Source: Alphaproteobacteria bacterium
GTDB taxonomy: Bacteria; Pseudomonadota; Alphaproteobacteria; Sphingomonadales; Sphingomonadaceae
Direction: 5' to 3'
Length of the DNA stretch: 7,794 bases
Assembly: GCA_016650315.1 (NCBI GenBank)
Contig: JAENVZ010000310.1
Coordinates: 1 to 7,794, forward strand
Shown: positions 1 to 7,548 of the stretch, in pieces
Layout: each line of letters begins with the position of its first letter
How positions within the stretch are numbered: the stretch's first letter is position 1
The notes under the pieces: model-generated
What the model was told of the DNA's origin: nothing
Databases searched by the model: none
The model's input: the letters and a program-made list of their open reading frames with translations, nothing else
Translations under genes and position numbers: made by a program

Positions 1-768
1 CACCGGGCGGCCATTGACGAACAGAAACTGGTGATCGGCAACGCCACGATGATAGGTGGGAAGGCCCGCAACACCGCTGACCTGCACCCCTTCGCGTTCC
101 AGCATCACGATGACGTGATTGCCGGCCAATTCCCGGTCGGTCAGCGCCGCCACTCGCGCCTCGCGGCTTTCGCCCGGCTGGACGGCCATATTTCGTCGTC
201 CGTCATGTTCCAGCGTGAAGCCGATGTCCGGCCGTGCCATGGCTAGACGACGAACGATGTCGGCGCAGGCGGCATATTCCGACCGAGCGCTGCGCAGAAA
301 TTTCCGGCGCGCGGGTACTTTCCCGAAAAGCTGCTCGACACGGATACGCGTGCCCGGCGGGATCGCAGCAGGCCCCTCTTCGACCAACTGGCCATTATCC
401 ACGATCCGGGTCCAGCCATCCGCACCCCCCTGCCGGCTTTCGAGGCTGAGGCGGGCCACACTGGCGATGGAGGGCAAGGCTTCACCGCGAAAGCCCAGGG
501 TCACGACATTTTCGATGGCGTCATCGGGCAATTTCGAGGTGGCATGTCGTTCCAGCGCAAGCGCCATATCGGACGGCGACATGCCGCAACCATCATCGCT
601 AACCTCGATCATATCGAGGCCGCCCGAAACGAGGCGCACATGGATTCGCTCCGCACCGGCATCGATGGCGTTTTCCACCAGTTCTTTCAGCGCACTGGCA
701 GGTCTTTCGACCACTTCGCCAGCAGCAATGCGATTGACCAGATGTTCGGGCAGACGGCGTATTGACAT
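1..768 (-). CDS. mutL: DNA mismatch repair protein MutL, N-terminal 256 residues (runs off left edge)
   Basis: MutL is the GHKL-family ATPase that links MutS mismatch recognition to downstream repair. The frame is open from the ATG at 768-766 to the window edge, giving exactly 256 codons, so the C-terminal dimerisation domain and any endonuclease motif are not visible. All four ATP-binding motifs are present: IAAGEVVERPAS (14-25) followed by KELVEN (28-33) and DAG (36-38) with the catalytic-type Glu29 and Mg-binding Asn33; DDGCGM (58-63); TLGFRGEALPSIASV (90-104); and GTRIRV (139-144) with KVPARRKFL (150-158). FVNGRPV (250-256) belongs to the start of the transducer domain. Numbering matches E. 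coli MutL at E29, N33 and D58. No clear Shine-Dalgarno precedes the ATG; an in-frame GTG two codons upstream (774-772) is an alternative start. It is transcribed divergently from mreB. Family assignment is secure. Confidence 0.97.
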   Translation of the reverse strand, partial: MSIRRLPEHLVNRIAAGEVVERPASALKELVENAIDAGAERIHVRLVSGGLDMIEVSDDGCGMSPSDMALALERHATSKLPDDAIENVVTLGFRGEALPSIASVARLSLESRQGGADGWTRIVDNGQLVEEGPAAIPPGTRIRVEQLFGKVPARRKFLRSARSEYAACADIVRRLAMARPDIGFTLEHDGRRNMAVQPGESREARVAALTDRELAGNHVIVMLEREGVQVSGVAGLPTYHRGVADHQFLFVNGRPV

Positions 769-845
769 ATACACGTCACTAGCCCAAGCGAGCGCATTCC
801 GCGACCCGCTGCCTGAACATTTATGAAATACCTATTTGGCTGGCT

Positions 846-874
846 TTGCGCCCGCGGGAATGACCGACTATAGC
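846..874 (+). promoter_or_regulatory. Candidate sigma70-type promoter for the mreB operon
   Basis: TTGCGC (846-851) and TATAGC (869-874) are separated by 17 nt and lie about 46 bp upstream of the mreB start. This is the only good hexamer pair I see in the 152-bp gap between the divergent mutL and mreB genes. The -35 element is weak in its second half. No operator-like palindrome is evident here, and I found no convincing promoter for mutL on the other strand. Confidence 0.4.
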
Positions 875-899
875 GTAACGGCCCCGCCCCCTGGGCTGA

Positions 900-1961
<1,062 letters not shown>

Positions 1962-1977
1962 GTGGGGGAAAGCGCAG

Positions 1978-2892
1978 ATGGCGCCGCCCCCCCGCCGGCG
2001 CCCCGGTCATAACCGCAAGGCGCAATACGGACTGTTCGTGAGCTATGTGATAGCGGTCGCGGGGGCGCTGCTTGGCCTGTTGCTGATTATCATTTCCATT
2101 ATCGATCCAACGGGCTTTGCTGTCATCCGCAACAGTACGGCAGAGATTACCCGCCCTGTTTCCGCAACGCTGCGCGGTCTGGTGAGCGGCATCGGCAGCG
2201 CCGACGAGCAAATATTGGCCTATGTGCGGGCGGGATCGCAAAACGCTGCATTACGGCGACAGGTTAATACGAATCGTACACGGATCATAGAGGCGGCGGC
2301 CATCGAGCAGGAGAATCGGCAGCTCAAAAAGTTGCTGAAACTGTCCGAATCGGAAAATGACAAGACGGTTGCGGCACACATGATCAGTTCGAGTGTCAGC
2401 AGCGTGCGCCGCTTTGCCCGATTGAGCGCCGGTCGTCGGCAAGGCGTGATGCCGGGCCAGCCGGTACGGGCCGGCGAAGGCCTTATCGGCCGAATTTACG
2501 AGGCCGGACTCAACACTGCCAATATCCTGCTTCTGACCGACCCTGAGAACATTGTGCCCGTGCGCCGCGTGCGGGATAATGTTGCGGGCATATCAACAGG
2601 CCTAGGCGACGGATCGGTAGAGATCAGACCCATCAGCATGGCGAAGAATCCGTTCAGGCCGGGCGACATCATGGTCACATCGGGAACGGGCGGATTGTAC
2701 CGGCCCAATATTCCGGTGGCGATCATATTGCGCATTGATGGCGACACCGCGATTGCAATTCCACTCGCCAATCCGGCACGGGTGGACACGGTCATCGTGC
2801 AGCAAATCTTTCAACCCGGGGTCATGAGCGGTCTCGATGACCAGTTGAACGAAGCAGATGCGCAAAACCAGTCCGGGCAAACCGAGCCTTAA
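1978..2892 (+). CDS. mreC: Rod shape-determining protein MreC
   Basis: MreC is the bitopic periplasmic scaffold of the elongasome; in other bacteria it contacts and activates PBP2. This 304-residue protein has a basic proline-rich cytoplasmic tail (1-16), one membrane segment (about 18-42, AVAGALLGLLLIIISII core), a likely coiled coil (about 75-122, with EQENRQLKKLLKLSE) and the two beta domains (about 130-275). Family signatures are GVMPGQPV (157-164), GLIGRI (168-173), DPENIVPV (188-195) and GDIMVTSGTGGLYRP (229-243). The last 25 residues are polar and probably disordered. The frame stays open upstream to an ATG at 1897 inside mreB, but the ATG at 1978 has a strong GGGGGAAAG ribosome site (1964-1972) and lies after the mreB stop, so I chose it. 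The mreC TAA shares its last A with the mreD ATG. Confidence 0.96.
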   Translation: MAPPPRRRPGHNRKAQYGLFVSYVIAVAGALLGLLLIIISIIDPTGFAVIRNSTAEITRPVSATLRGLVSGIGSADEQILAYVRAGSQNAALRRQVNTNRTRIIEAAAIEQENRQLKKLLKLSESENDKTVAAHMISSSVSSVRRFARLSAGRRQGVMPGQPVRAGEGLIGRIYEAGLNTANILLLTDPENIVPVRRVRDNVAGISTGLGDGSVEIRPISMAKNPFRPGDIMVTSGTGGLYRPNIPVAIILRIDGDTAIAIPLANPARVDTVIVQQIFQPGVMSGLDDQLNEADAQNQSGQTEP

Positions 2893-3401
2893 TGCCGCGC
2901 CCTCGCTCCACCATCGCGGAAGATCGATCGCGCCTGCGGACGCAGGGAACGCCCATCATCACGGTGATGCTGGGATCAGCGATAACTATATTGCCCCTGA
3001 TTGCCGTCACGCCGACCATGCCGCCCTTTGGTCTGCTCATACTGTTGGCATGGCGGCTGTTGCGACCCGAATTGTGGCCGGTGTGGATTGCTGTACCGCT
3101 TGGTCTGTTCGACGATATCATAAGTGGACAGCCGTTAGGCAGCGCCACATTCCTGTGGACAGTCACGCTGATTGGCATTGAAATGACGAGCCACAAGCTT
3201 TTATGGCGGGATTATTGGCAGGACTGGCTAATTGCCGCTCTTTCGATTAGCTTTTGCCTGTTGGGCGGATTTTACTTTGCCCGCCTGTCAACGGGCGGAG
3301 GCTCGATCTTGGTTGTTTTGCCGCAAATCGCATTATCGGTTTTGCTATTCCCTACCGCAGTGCGGTTGTGCGCATTGATCGACCGGTGGCGATTGCCCTG
3401 A
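2892..3401 (+). CDS. mreD: Rod shape-determining membrane protein MreD
   Basis: MreD is a small polytopic inner-membrane component of the elongasome that works with MreC. The 169-residue product has a basic N-terminal tail followed by hydrophobic stretches at roughly 22-40, 45-57, 62-75, 84-97, 112-130 and 138-158, consistent with five or six membrane spans. The conserved MreD segment is GLFDDIISGQPLGSA (71-85). The start codon overlaps the mreC stop (TAATG, 2890-2894) and its own stop overlaps the mrdA start (TGATG, 3399-3403). Neither junction has a strong Shine-Dalgarno, which suggests translational coupling. Sequence conservation is low in this family, so position in the operon adds much of the confidence. 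Confidence 0.94.
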   Translation: MPRPRSTIAEDRSRLRTQGTPIITVMLGSAITILPLIAVTPTMPPFGLLILLAWRLLRPELWPVWIAVPLGLFDDIISGQPLGSATFLWTVTLIGIEMTSHKLLWRDYWQDWLIAALSISFCLLGGFYFARLSTGGGSILVVLPQIALSVLLFPTAVRLCALIDRWRLP

Positions 3402-5398
3402 TGTCGCGTTCCAACCGTATCGGTGGCCAAGGCCGGACCGTAACCGAAGCCAGTCAGTCCTTCTCCTTCACCCGTCGCGCCATGGTATTGGGCGCGATGC
3501 AGGGTGGAATCGGCGCGCTGCTCGCCGCGCGCATGACATGGATCAGCGTCGCGGAAAACGAGCATTATCAACTCTTGTCCGAAAGCAATCGGGTCAACCT
3601 GACGCTCATCCCCCCGCGACGCGGGTGGATTATCGACCGCCATGGCAAACCGATCGCCAATAATCGCACCGATTTTCGCGTGGATATCATTCCTGATCGG
3701 CTGCATCATAAAAACGCGACGATTGCCTCGCTGGCCAACCTGCTCTCGCTTGACCCTGACGAAGTCGAACGAATCAAGGCGGACCTGGATAAATCGGCAG
3801 GATTCCAGCCGGTACAGGTAGCGGACAAGCTTGATTACGCCCAATATGCGGCGGTTTCCGTCCGTCTGCCCGAACTGCCCGGGATTGCACCAGCGCGCGG
3901 CTTTTCCCGTAATTACCCGGCAGGTGCCGCCGTGGGCCACCTGATCGGTTATGTCGGCATCGCGTCGACCGAAGATTATAAAAAGAACAAGAACCCGTTG
4001 CTTATCACACCGGGATTCAAGGTCGGCAAGGATGGACTGGAGCGCGCATTCGACAAGAAACTGACTGGCAAACCAGGCGCCAAGCGCGTGGAGGTGACGG
4101 CACGCGGAAAGGTGGTGCGAGAACTTACAACCCGCCCCGACACACCGGGCGATGTCGTGCGCCTGACCATCGATGCGGGCCTTCAATCCTACGCCGCGCG
4201 ACGCCTTGGCACCCAATCGGGATCAGTGGTCGTCATGGATTGCCTGACCGGCGACGTCCTGACATTGGCGTCCATGCCCAGCTTTGACCCCAACAGCTTT
4301 TCCGACGGCATCAGCCATCTGGAATGGGACATGCTGGCGCAAGACGATCATGTCCCCCTGCGCAACAAAACGCTGCAGGGACTGTATCCGCCCGGATCGA
4401 CCGTGAAGCCGATGGTGGCGCTATCCTTCCTAGAGGCGGGGCTTGACCCCAATGCAACGACCGTCTGCACCGGCGCCATCCGGGTGGGCAATGGCCTCTT
4501 CCACTGCTGGAAACGCGGCGGTCACGGTACGGTCAACATGGCGCGCGGTATCTACCAGAGCTGCGACATCTATTTCTATCATTTCGCCCAACAGATGGGG
4601 ATGCAGGTCATTGCCGACATGGCACGACGATTGGGTCTGGGGCAGAAATTCGACCTGCCCTTCCCCAGCCAAAGCTATGGCACGGTGCCCGATGCCGCCT
4701 GGAAGCTGAAGAAATATGGCAAGGAATGGCAGGTGTACGACACCGTCAACGCCACCATCGGGCAGGGCTATATGCTGGTCAATCCGATCCAGCTTGCGGT
4801 CATGGCGGCGCGGCTTGGATCGGGTCGGGCGGTCGTCCCGCGCTTCCTGTTCGACAAGACGCCGCCCAAACAGCAACCCATAGGGGTCAAGCCCGAGCAT
4901 CTGGCGTTCATCCATGACGCCATGAGCCAGGTCGTGAATGGCGGTGGCACGGCACGCAGCGCACGGATGAACATTCCAGGCGTGCTGCTGGCCGGCAAGA
5001 CCGGAACGGCGCAGGTCCGCCGCATCACCATGGCCGAACGTGCAGGCGGCGTACGAGGCGACACCGCCCTGCCCTTCAAATTGCGCGACCATTCCTTGTT
5101 TCAGGGTTATGCACCTGCCGACAACCCCCGCTATGCCGCCGCCTGCATCCTGGAACATAGCGGCCACATCGCAACTGCCGCGCCCATCGTCAGCGACGTC
5201 CTGAGCTTCCTCTTTGACCCCGACAAGGCGATGGCCAAGCTCGTCATGCTTGAAGAAGGCTGGGGCGGCACGATCGAGGAACGCATGGCGGCCAACATGC
5301 AGCGTTTCAAGGCCAAGGTCGCTCTGGAAGAAGCGATCAAACGGGGCGAGATCATCTTGCCCCAGGAAAATGCCATAGGCGGAGCAGGCGCCCAATGA
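3401..5398 (+). CDS. mrdA: Penicillin-binding protein 2 (elongasome peptidoglycan transpeptidase)
   Basis: PBP2 is the class B transpeptidase that crosslinks glycan strands made by RodA during lateral wall growth. From the ATG at 3401 the protein has 665 residues: a short cytoplasmic tail, one membrane segment (about 27-44), a pedestal/dimerisation domain (about 60-240; PPRRGWIIDRHGKPIANN at 71-88) and the transpeptidase domain (about 255-605). Catalytic motifs are PPGSTVKP with Ser333 and Lys336, S387-C-D389 (the SxD variant usual in PBP2) and K533-T-G-T536. TIGQGYMLVNPIQLA (452-466) is also typical. After the usual domain end there is a charged helical tail of about 55 residues. The frame stays open back to 3254 inside mreD, but the start overlapping the mreD stop is preferred. 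The membrane segment is preceded by F-T-R-R, a twin-arginine-like arrangement. Its stop overlaps the rodA start. Confidence 0.97.
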   Translation: MSRSNRIGGQGRTVTEASQSFSFTRRAMVLGAMQGGIGALLAARMTWISVAENEHYQLLSESNRVNLTLIPPRRGWIIDRHGKPIANNRTDFRVDIIPDRLHHKNATIASLANLLSLDPDEVERIKADLDKSAGFQPVQVADKLDYAQYAAVSVRLPELPGIAPARGFSRNYPAGAAVGHLIGYVGIASTEDYKKNKNPLLITPGFKVGKDGLERAFDKKLTGKPGAKRVEVTARGKVVRELTTRPDTPGDVVRLTIDAGLQSYAARRLGTQSGSVVVMDCLTGDVLTLASMPSFDPNSFSDGISHLEWDMLAQDDHVPLRNKTLQGLYPPGSTVKPMVALSFLEAGLDPNATTVCTGAIRVGNGLFHCWKRGGHGTVNMARGIYQSCDIYFYHFAQQMGMQVIADMARRLGLGQKFDLPFPSQSYGTVPDAAWKLKKYGKEWQVYDTVNATIGQGYMLVNPIQLAVMAARLGSGRAVVPRFLFDKTPPKQQPIGVKPEHLAFIHDAMSQVVNGGGTARSARMNIPGVLLAGKTGTAQVRRITMAERAGGVRGDTALPFKLRDHSLFQGYAPADNPRYAAACILEHSGHIATAAPIVSDVLSFLFDPDKAMAKLVMLEEGWGGTIEERMAANMQRFKAKVALEEAIKRGEIILPQENAIGGAGAQ

Positions 5399-6510
5399 AC
5401 CCGCTCGTCCCCGCAGCGGTCGCCCGCCTGCCATGGCGGCTATTGTTTCTGATCACGGCCATCGCCAGCTTCGGCCTTGTCGTACTTTACAGCGCGGCGG
5501 GGGGAAGCTTTACGCCTTGGGCGGCGGCGCAAGGGCTGCGATTCTCCGTCTTCATGGTGATGACCATCGTCGTGTCGCGCCTGCCTGTGGAATTATTCAA
5601 GCAACTCGCCTTTCCAGTCTATATCGGCATTTGCATATTGCTCGTGCTTGTCGAACTGATCGGCGCCGTGGGTGGCGGTAGCCAGCGCTGGCTGAACCTG
5701 GGCTTCATGCAATTGCAACCATCGGAACTCATGAAACCAGCCATCGTTCTGGCGGTAGCGCGTTTCTATTCCTTGCTACCGGCGGGCGAGATACGCAAAT
5801 GGACCGCCATATGGCCGACACTGGTCCTGATCGGCATCCCGGCGAGCCTGATCCTGATTCAGCCAGACCTTGGCACGGCGACGACCGTCGTTGTCGGCGG
5901 CGTAACGGTGGCGTTCCTTGCGGGGTTGCCACTGCGCCTGTTTATCGGATCGGGATTGGCGGGCGCGGCCATTGTCCCCCTCGCCTTCAGTTTTCTGCAT
6001 GATTATCAGCAAAAACGCATTCTGATCTTCATGGACCCGGAAAGCGATCCGCTGGGTGCGGGTTATCATATCAGCCAGTCGAAAATCGCCATTGGATCGG
6101 GCGGCATCTTCGGCAAGGGCTTTTTGCACGGCACGCAGAGCCACCTCGATTACCTGCCCGAAGGCCATACCGACTTCGTCTTTGCCACCATGGCCGAAGA
6201 ATGGGGACTGGTCGGCGGCATAGCGTTGATCTTTGCCTTCATGTTGCTGCTGCGCTGGGGCGTCAGGGTGGCGTTGCGCAGTCAGGACAAGTTTTCGCGT
6301 CTGGCCGCAGGGGGCCTTACGACTACGATCTTCTTCTATATCGCGGTCAACCTGATGATGGTCATGGGCCTTGCGCCTGTCGTGGGCATACCATTGCCGC
6401 TGATGTCTTACGGGGGGTCATCCATGCTGACGATCATGCTGTGCATCGGCATGATCATGGCAATCGACCGCCAACAGCAAAAAAGCGGCGGTGGGCTATA
6501 CCAGGATTAG
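5395..6510 (+). CDS. rodA: SEDS-family peptidoglycan glycosyltransferase RodA
   Basis: RodA polymerises lipid II into glycan strands in the inner membrane as the partner of PBP2. The 371-residue protein is mostly hydrophobic with about ten membrane segments. SEDS signatures seen are GGGSQRWL (93-100), QPSELMK (108-114), QPDLGTA (156-162), DPLGAGYHISQSKIAIGSGG (218-237), LPEGHTDFVFA (254-264) and GIPLPLMSYGGSSM (331-344). Asp260 in the HTDF motif aligns with the essential aspartate of E. coli RodA (D262). These motifs fit RodA better than FtsW, and the adjacent mrdA settles the choice. Its ATG overlaps the mrdA TGA by 4 nt (ATGA), with GGAG at 5381-5384 upstream. It is the last gene of the operon; no strong terminator hairpin with a T-run follows. 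Confidence 0.97.
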   Translation: MNPLVPAAVARLPWRLLFLITAIASFGLVVLYSAAGGSFTPWAAAQGLRFSVFMVMTIVVSRLPVELFKQLAFPVYIGICILLVLVELIGAVGGGSQRWLNLGFMQLQPSELMKPAIVLAVARFYSLLPAGEIRKWTAIWPTLVLIGIPASLILIQPDLGTATTVVVGGVTVAFLAGLPLRLFIGSGLAGAAIVPLAFSFLHDYQQKRILIFMDPESDPLGAGYHISQSKIAIGSGGIFGKGFLHGTQSHLDYLPEGHTDFVFATMAEEWGLVGGIALIFAFMLLLRWGVRVALRSQDKFSRLAAGGLTTTIFFYIAVNLMMVMGLAPVVGIPLPLMSYGGSSMLTIMLCIGMIMAIDRQQQKSGGGLYQD

Positions 6511-6523
6511 CATCCCGGTGATT

Positions 6524-6604
6524 ACGATGATTTGAAAATTGCCGCATTTCATCGTTGCATGACCGAAAAACCCATGCTACCCGCGCCACCTGACACGATG
6601 ATTT
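6524..6604 (+). repeat. ACGATGA motif repeated three times between rodA and tRNA-Lys
   Basis: ACGATGATTT occurs at 6524-6533 and again, identically, at 6595-6604. Between them, TCATCGT (6549-6555) is the exact inverse of ACGATGA, so 6524-6555 is a 7-bp inverted repeat with an 18-nt spacer. The spacer contains no gene. The repeats could be a weak hairpin at the end of the rodA transcript or protein-binding sites in front of the tRNA gene. A CTGACA hexamer at 6590-6595 might be a tRNA -35 box, but I see no good -10 at the right spacing. Confidence 0.45.
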
Positions 6605-6637
6605 CATGCTTCAAGGCAATGAACTCCCGGCATCAGT

Positions 6638-6713
<76 letters not shown>

Positions 6714-6808
6714 TATTTTCATAGCAAAAACAGTAACTTACCTAGATATAGGCCAGCTCAAAAAGCTGCTTACGATTTGCTTTCTAGCGTATTTCTAGCC
6801 GCTCACAG
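6714..6808. other. Short gene-free stretch 3' of tRNA-Lys with minor repeats
   Basis: This AT-richer spacer has no credible gene. It holds a TTTT run just after the tRNA CCA (6716-6719), two small hairpins, CCTA-GATA-TAGG (6741-6752) and CAGCT-CAAAA-AGCTG (6754-6768), and a direct repeat TTTCTAGC (6781-6788 and 6792-6799, 11 bp apart). The second hairpin might help end the tRNA transcript, but no good T-run follows it. The direct repeat could be a binding site or a recombination scar. Confidence 0.35.
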
Positions 6809-6840
6809 CAGCACCCCACGCCTGGAGGCGCAGGGTGCTG
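6809..6840 (-). terminator. Strong hairpin just after the 138-aa gene (terminator or mRNA-stabilising)
   Basis: Arms CAGCACCC and GGGTGCTG (8 bp) enclose CGCC/GGCG (4 bp). In minus-strand RNA the two positions between them form U-G and G-U wobbles, giving one continuous 14-bp stem with a 4-nt loop. On the plus strand the same positions are C-A mismatches, so the hairpin fits the minus-strand transcript. It begins 6 nt after the stop codon of the 138-aa gene. No T-run follows, so intrinsic termination is uncertain; it may instead protect the 3' end. Confidence 0.6.
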
Positions 6841-6846
6841 GCGGCG

Positions 6847-7263
6847 TCAGTTCGGCGCGCTACCAATCCGGTCCCATGCATTTTTGAACTCGTCGCGGTC
6901 ATAGTCGCGCGGCTCAAGCCAATGGGCTTGCTGCCCGCCCTTGTCCTGCGATGCCAATTCCCGAACCTCGTTAATAGTCATGATATAGCAGACCGGATTG
7001 TCGGAATTGGCGTGAACCGTGATAATCCACCATTCTGAGCGAAGAGTAGTCAGATCCCGACCGAGCGGAACGGCTTGGCGCTTGCTGAGCGCCTTTGACT
7101 GGATACCGAATTTAACGTCTTCGTCGGCATCCGTGACCAGTATGTCAGAGCCACGCGCATTGCGGATCGTCGGAACGGCATGCCAGCCGCGTCGGGACAT
7201 TTGCCAAAGAATATACCCCAGTCCGGCATTGCCGGTGAACTGATGACGATTTTTGGTCGTCAT
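6847..7263 (-). CDS. Conserved-type hypothetical protein with possible PD-(D/E)XK-like core
   Basis: The product has 138 residues, with no signal peptide or membrane segment. The order of features resembles a minimal restriction-endonuclease-like fold: an N-terminal helix after GNAGL (11-15) with SRRGWHAVPTIRNARGSDIL (23-42) containing Asp40, then FGIQSKA (52-58), where Gln55 and Lys57 would occupy the E-x-K positions (a QxK variant), then a strand WWIITV (78-83). The segment TGNAGL...RNARG.DI...IQ.KALSKR..VPLG resembles small uncharacterised proteobacterial proteins that I recall but cannot verify here. No N-terminal catalytic Glu is obvious, so enzymatic activity is uncertain; it may bind nucleic acid without cutting. 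The ATG overlaps the TGA of the upstream 86-aa gene (ATGA, 7263-7260), implying co-translation. The start has only a weak GACGAG upstream. Confidence 0.8.
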   Translation of the reverse strand: MTTKNRHQFTGNAGLGYILWQMSRRGWHAVPTIRNARGSDILVTDADEDVKFGIQSKALSKRQAVPLGRDLTTLRSEWWIITVHANSDNPVCYIMTINEVRELASQDKGGQQAHWLEPRDYDRDEFKNAWDRIGSAPN

Positions 7264-7520
7264 TGCTCGTCACCCGAGCGGTTCGACGTAGCCTGCGACT
7301 TCGCCAAACCATGGAACATGCGCCAACGGTAATATTCTGTTTTCGTGTTATTGTCGTTCCATCCCTTTGCACGTCCAACTTCTCGGATTTCCGCCACAGT
7401 CAGTAGCGTCGTGCTGGCGTCGAGATATTCCCACACCGCTCGAATCTTCACGCTGCGGTCGGTCGGCGGTGTTACGCCATTCCGAGATTGGATCGAACTA
7501 TGGGTGAGCTTTGATGCCAC
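7260..7520 (-). CDS. Small hypothetical protein (86 aa), possible helix-turn-helix-like fold
   Basis: The start is GTG (7520-7518), chosen because GGAG (minus strand, 7532-7529) lies 8 nt upstream and no in-frame ATG is available until residue 68. The N-terminal 25 residues are polar (RNGVTPPTDRS). The remainder looks helical: IRAVWEYLDAS (26-36), VAEIREVGRAKGW (42-54) and TKTEYYRWRMFHGL (59-72). The spacing of short helices with an Arg- and Trp/Tyr-rich last helix resembles a small winged or helix-turn-helix domain, and the YYRWRMFHGL ending recalls other small hypothetical proteins, but I cannot name a family. It is probably cytoplasmic. It is coupled to the downstream 138-aa gene by a 4-nt overlap, and its ribosome site sits inside a hairpin, so translation is likely controlled by RNA structure. 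Confidence 0.72.
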   Translation of the reverse strand: MASKLTHSSIQSRNGVTPPTDRSVKIRAVWEYLDASTTLLTVAEIREVGRAKGWNDNNTKTEYYRWRMFHGLAKSQATSNRSGDEQ

Positions 7521-7528
7521 GGTGTCAG

Positions 7529-7548
7529 CTCCAAATTCAGATTTGGAG
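7529..7548 (-). promoter_or_regulatory. Hairpin sequestering the ribosome site of the 86-aa gene
   Basis: In the minus-strand transcript CTCCAAAT (7548-7541) and ATTTGGAG (7536-7529) pair perfectly over 8 bp around a CTGA loop. The terminal GGAG of the 3' arm is the Shine-Dalgarno that sits 8 nt before the GTG start. When folded, the ribosome site is buried, which is the classic geometry of a translational OFF switch. The hairpin abuts the next one upstream (7549-7567) without a spacer. Confidence 0.6.

Noticed and set aside
119..826. 235-residue plus-strand open frame opposite mutL
   Set aside because: The minus strand carries the unmistakable MutL ATPase motifs over the same bases; this frame is a Ser/Arg-rich shadow with no recognisable domain.
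3254..3400. 49-codon N-terminal extension of mrdA
   Set aside because: It overlaps mreD almost entirely; the TGATG junction at 3399-3403 is the expected coupled start.
3272..4216. 314-residue minus-strand open frame opposite mreD and mrdA
   Set aside because: Shadow of high-GC coding sequence; no domain is recognisable and the PBP2 motifs are on the other strand.
4430..5434. 334-residue minus-strand open frame opposite the PBP2 transpeptidase domain
   Set aside because: Shadow of mrdA and the start of rodA; its composition is unlike a real protein.
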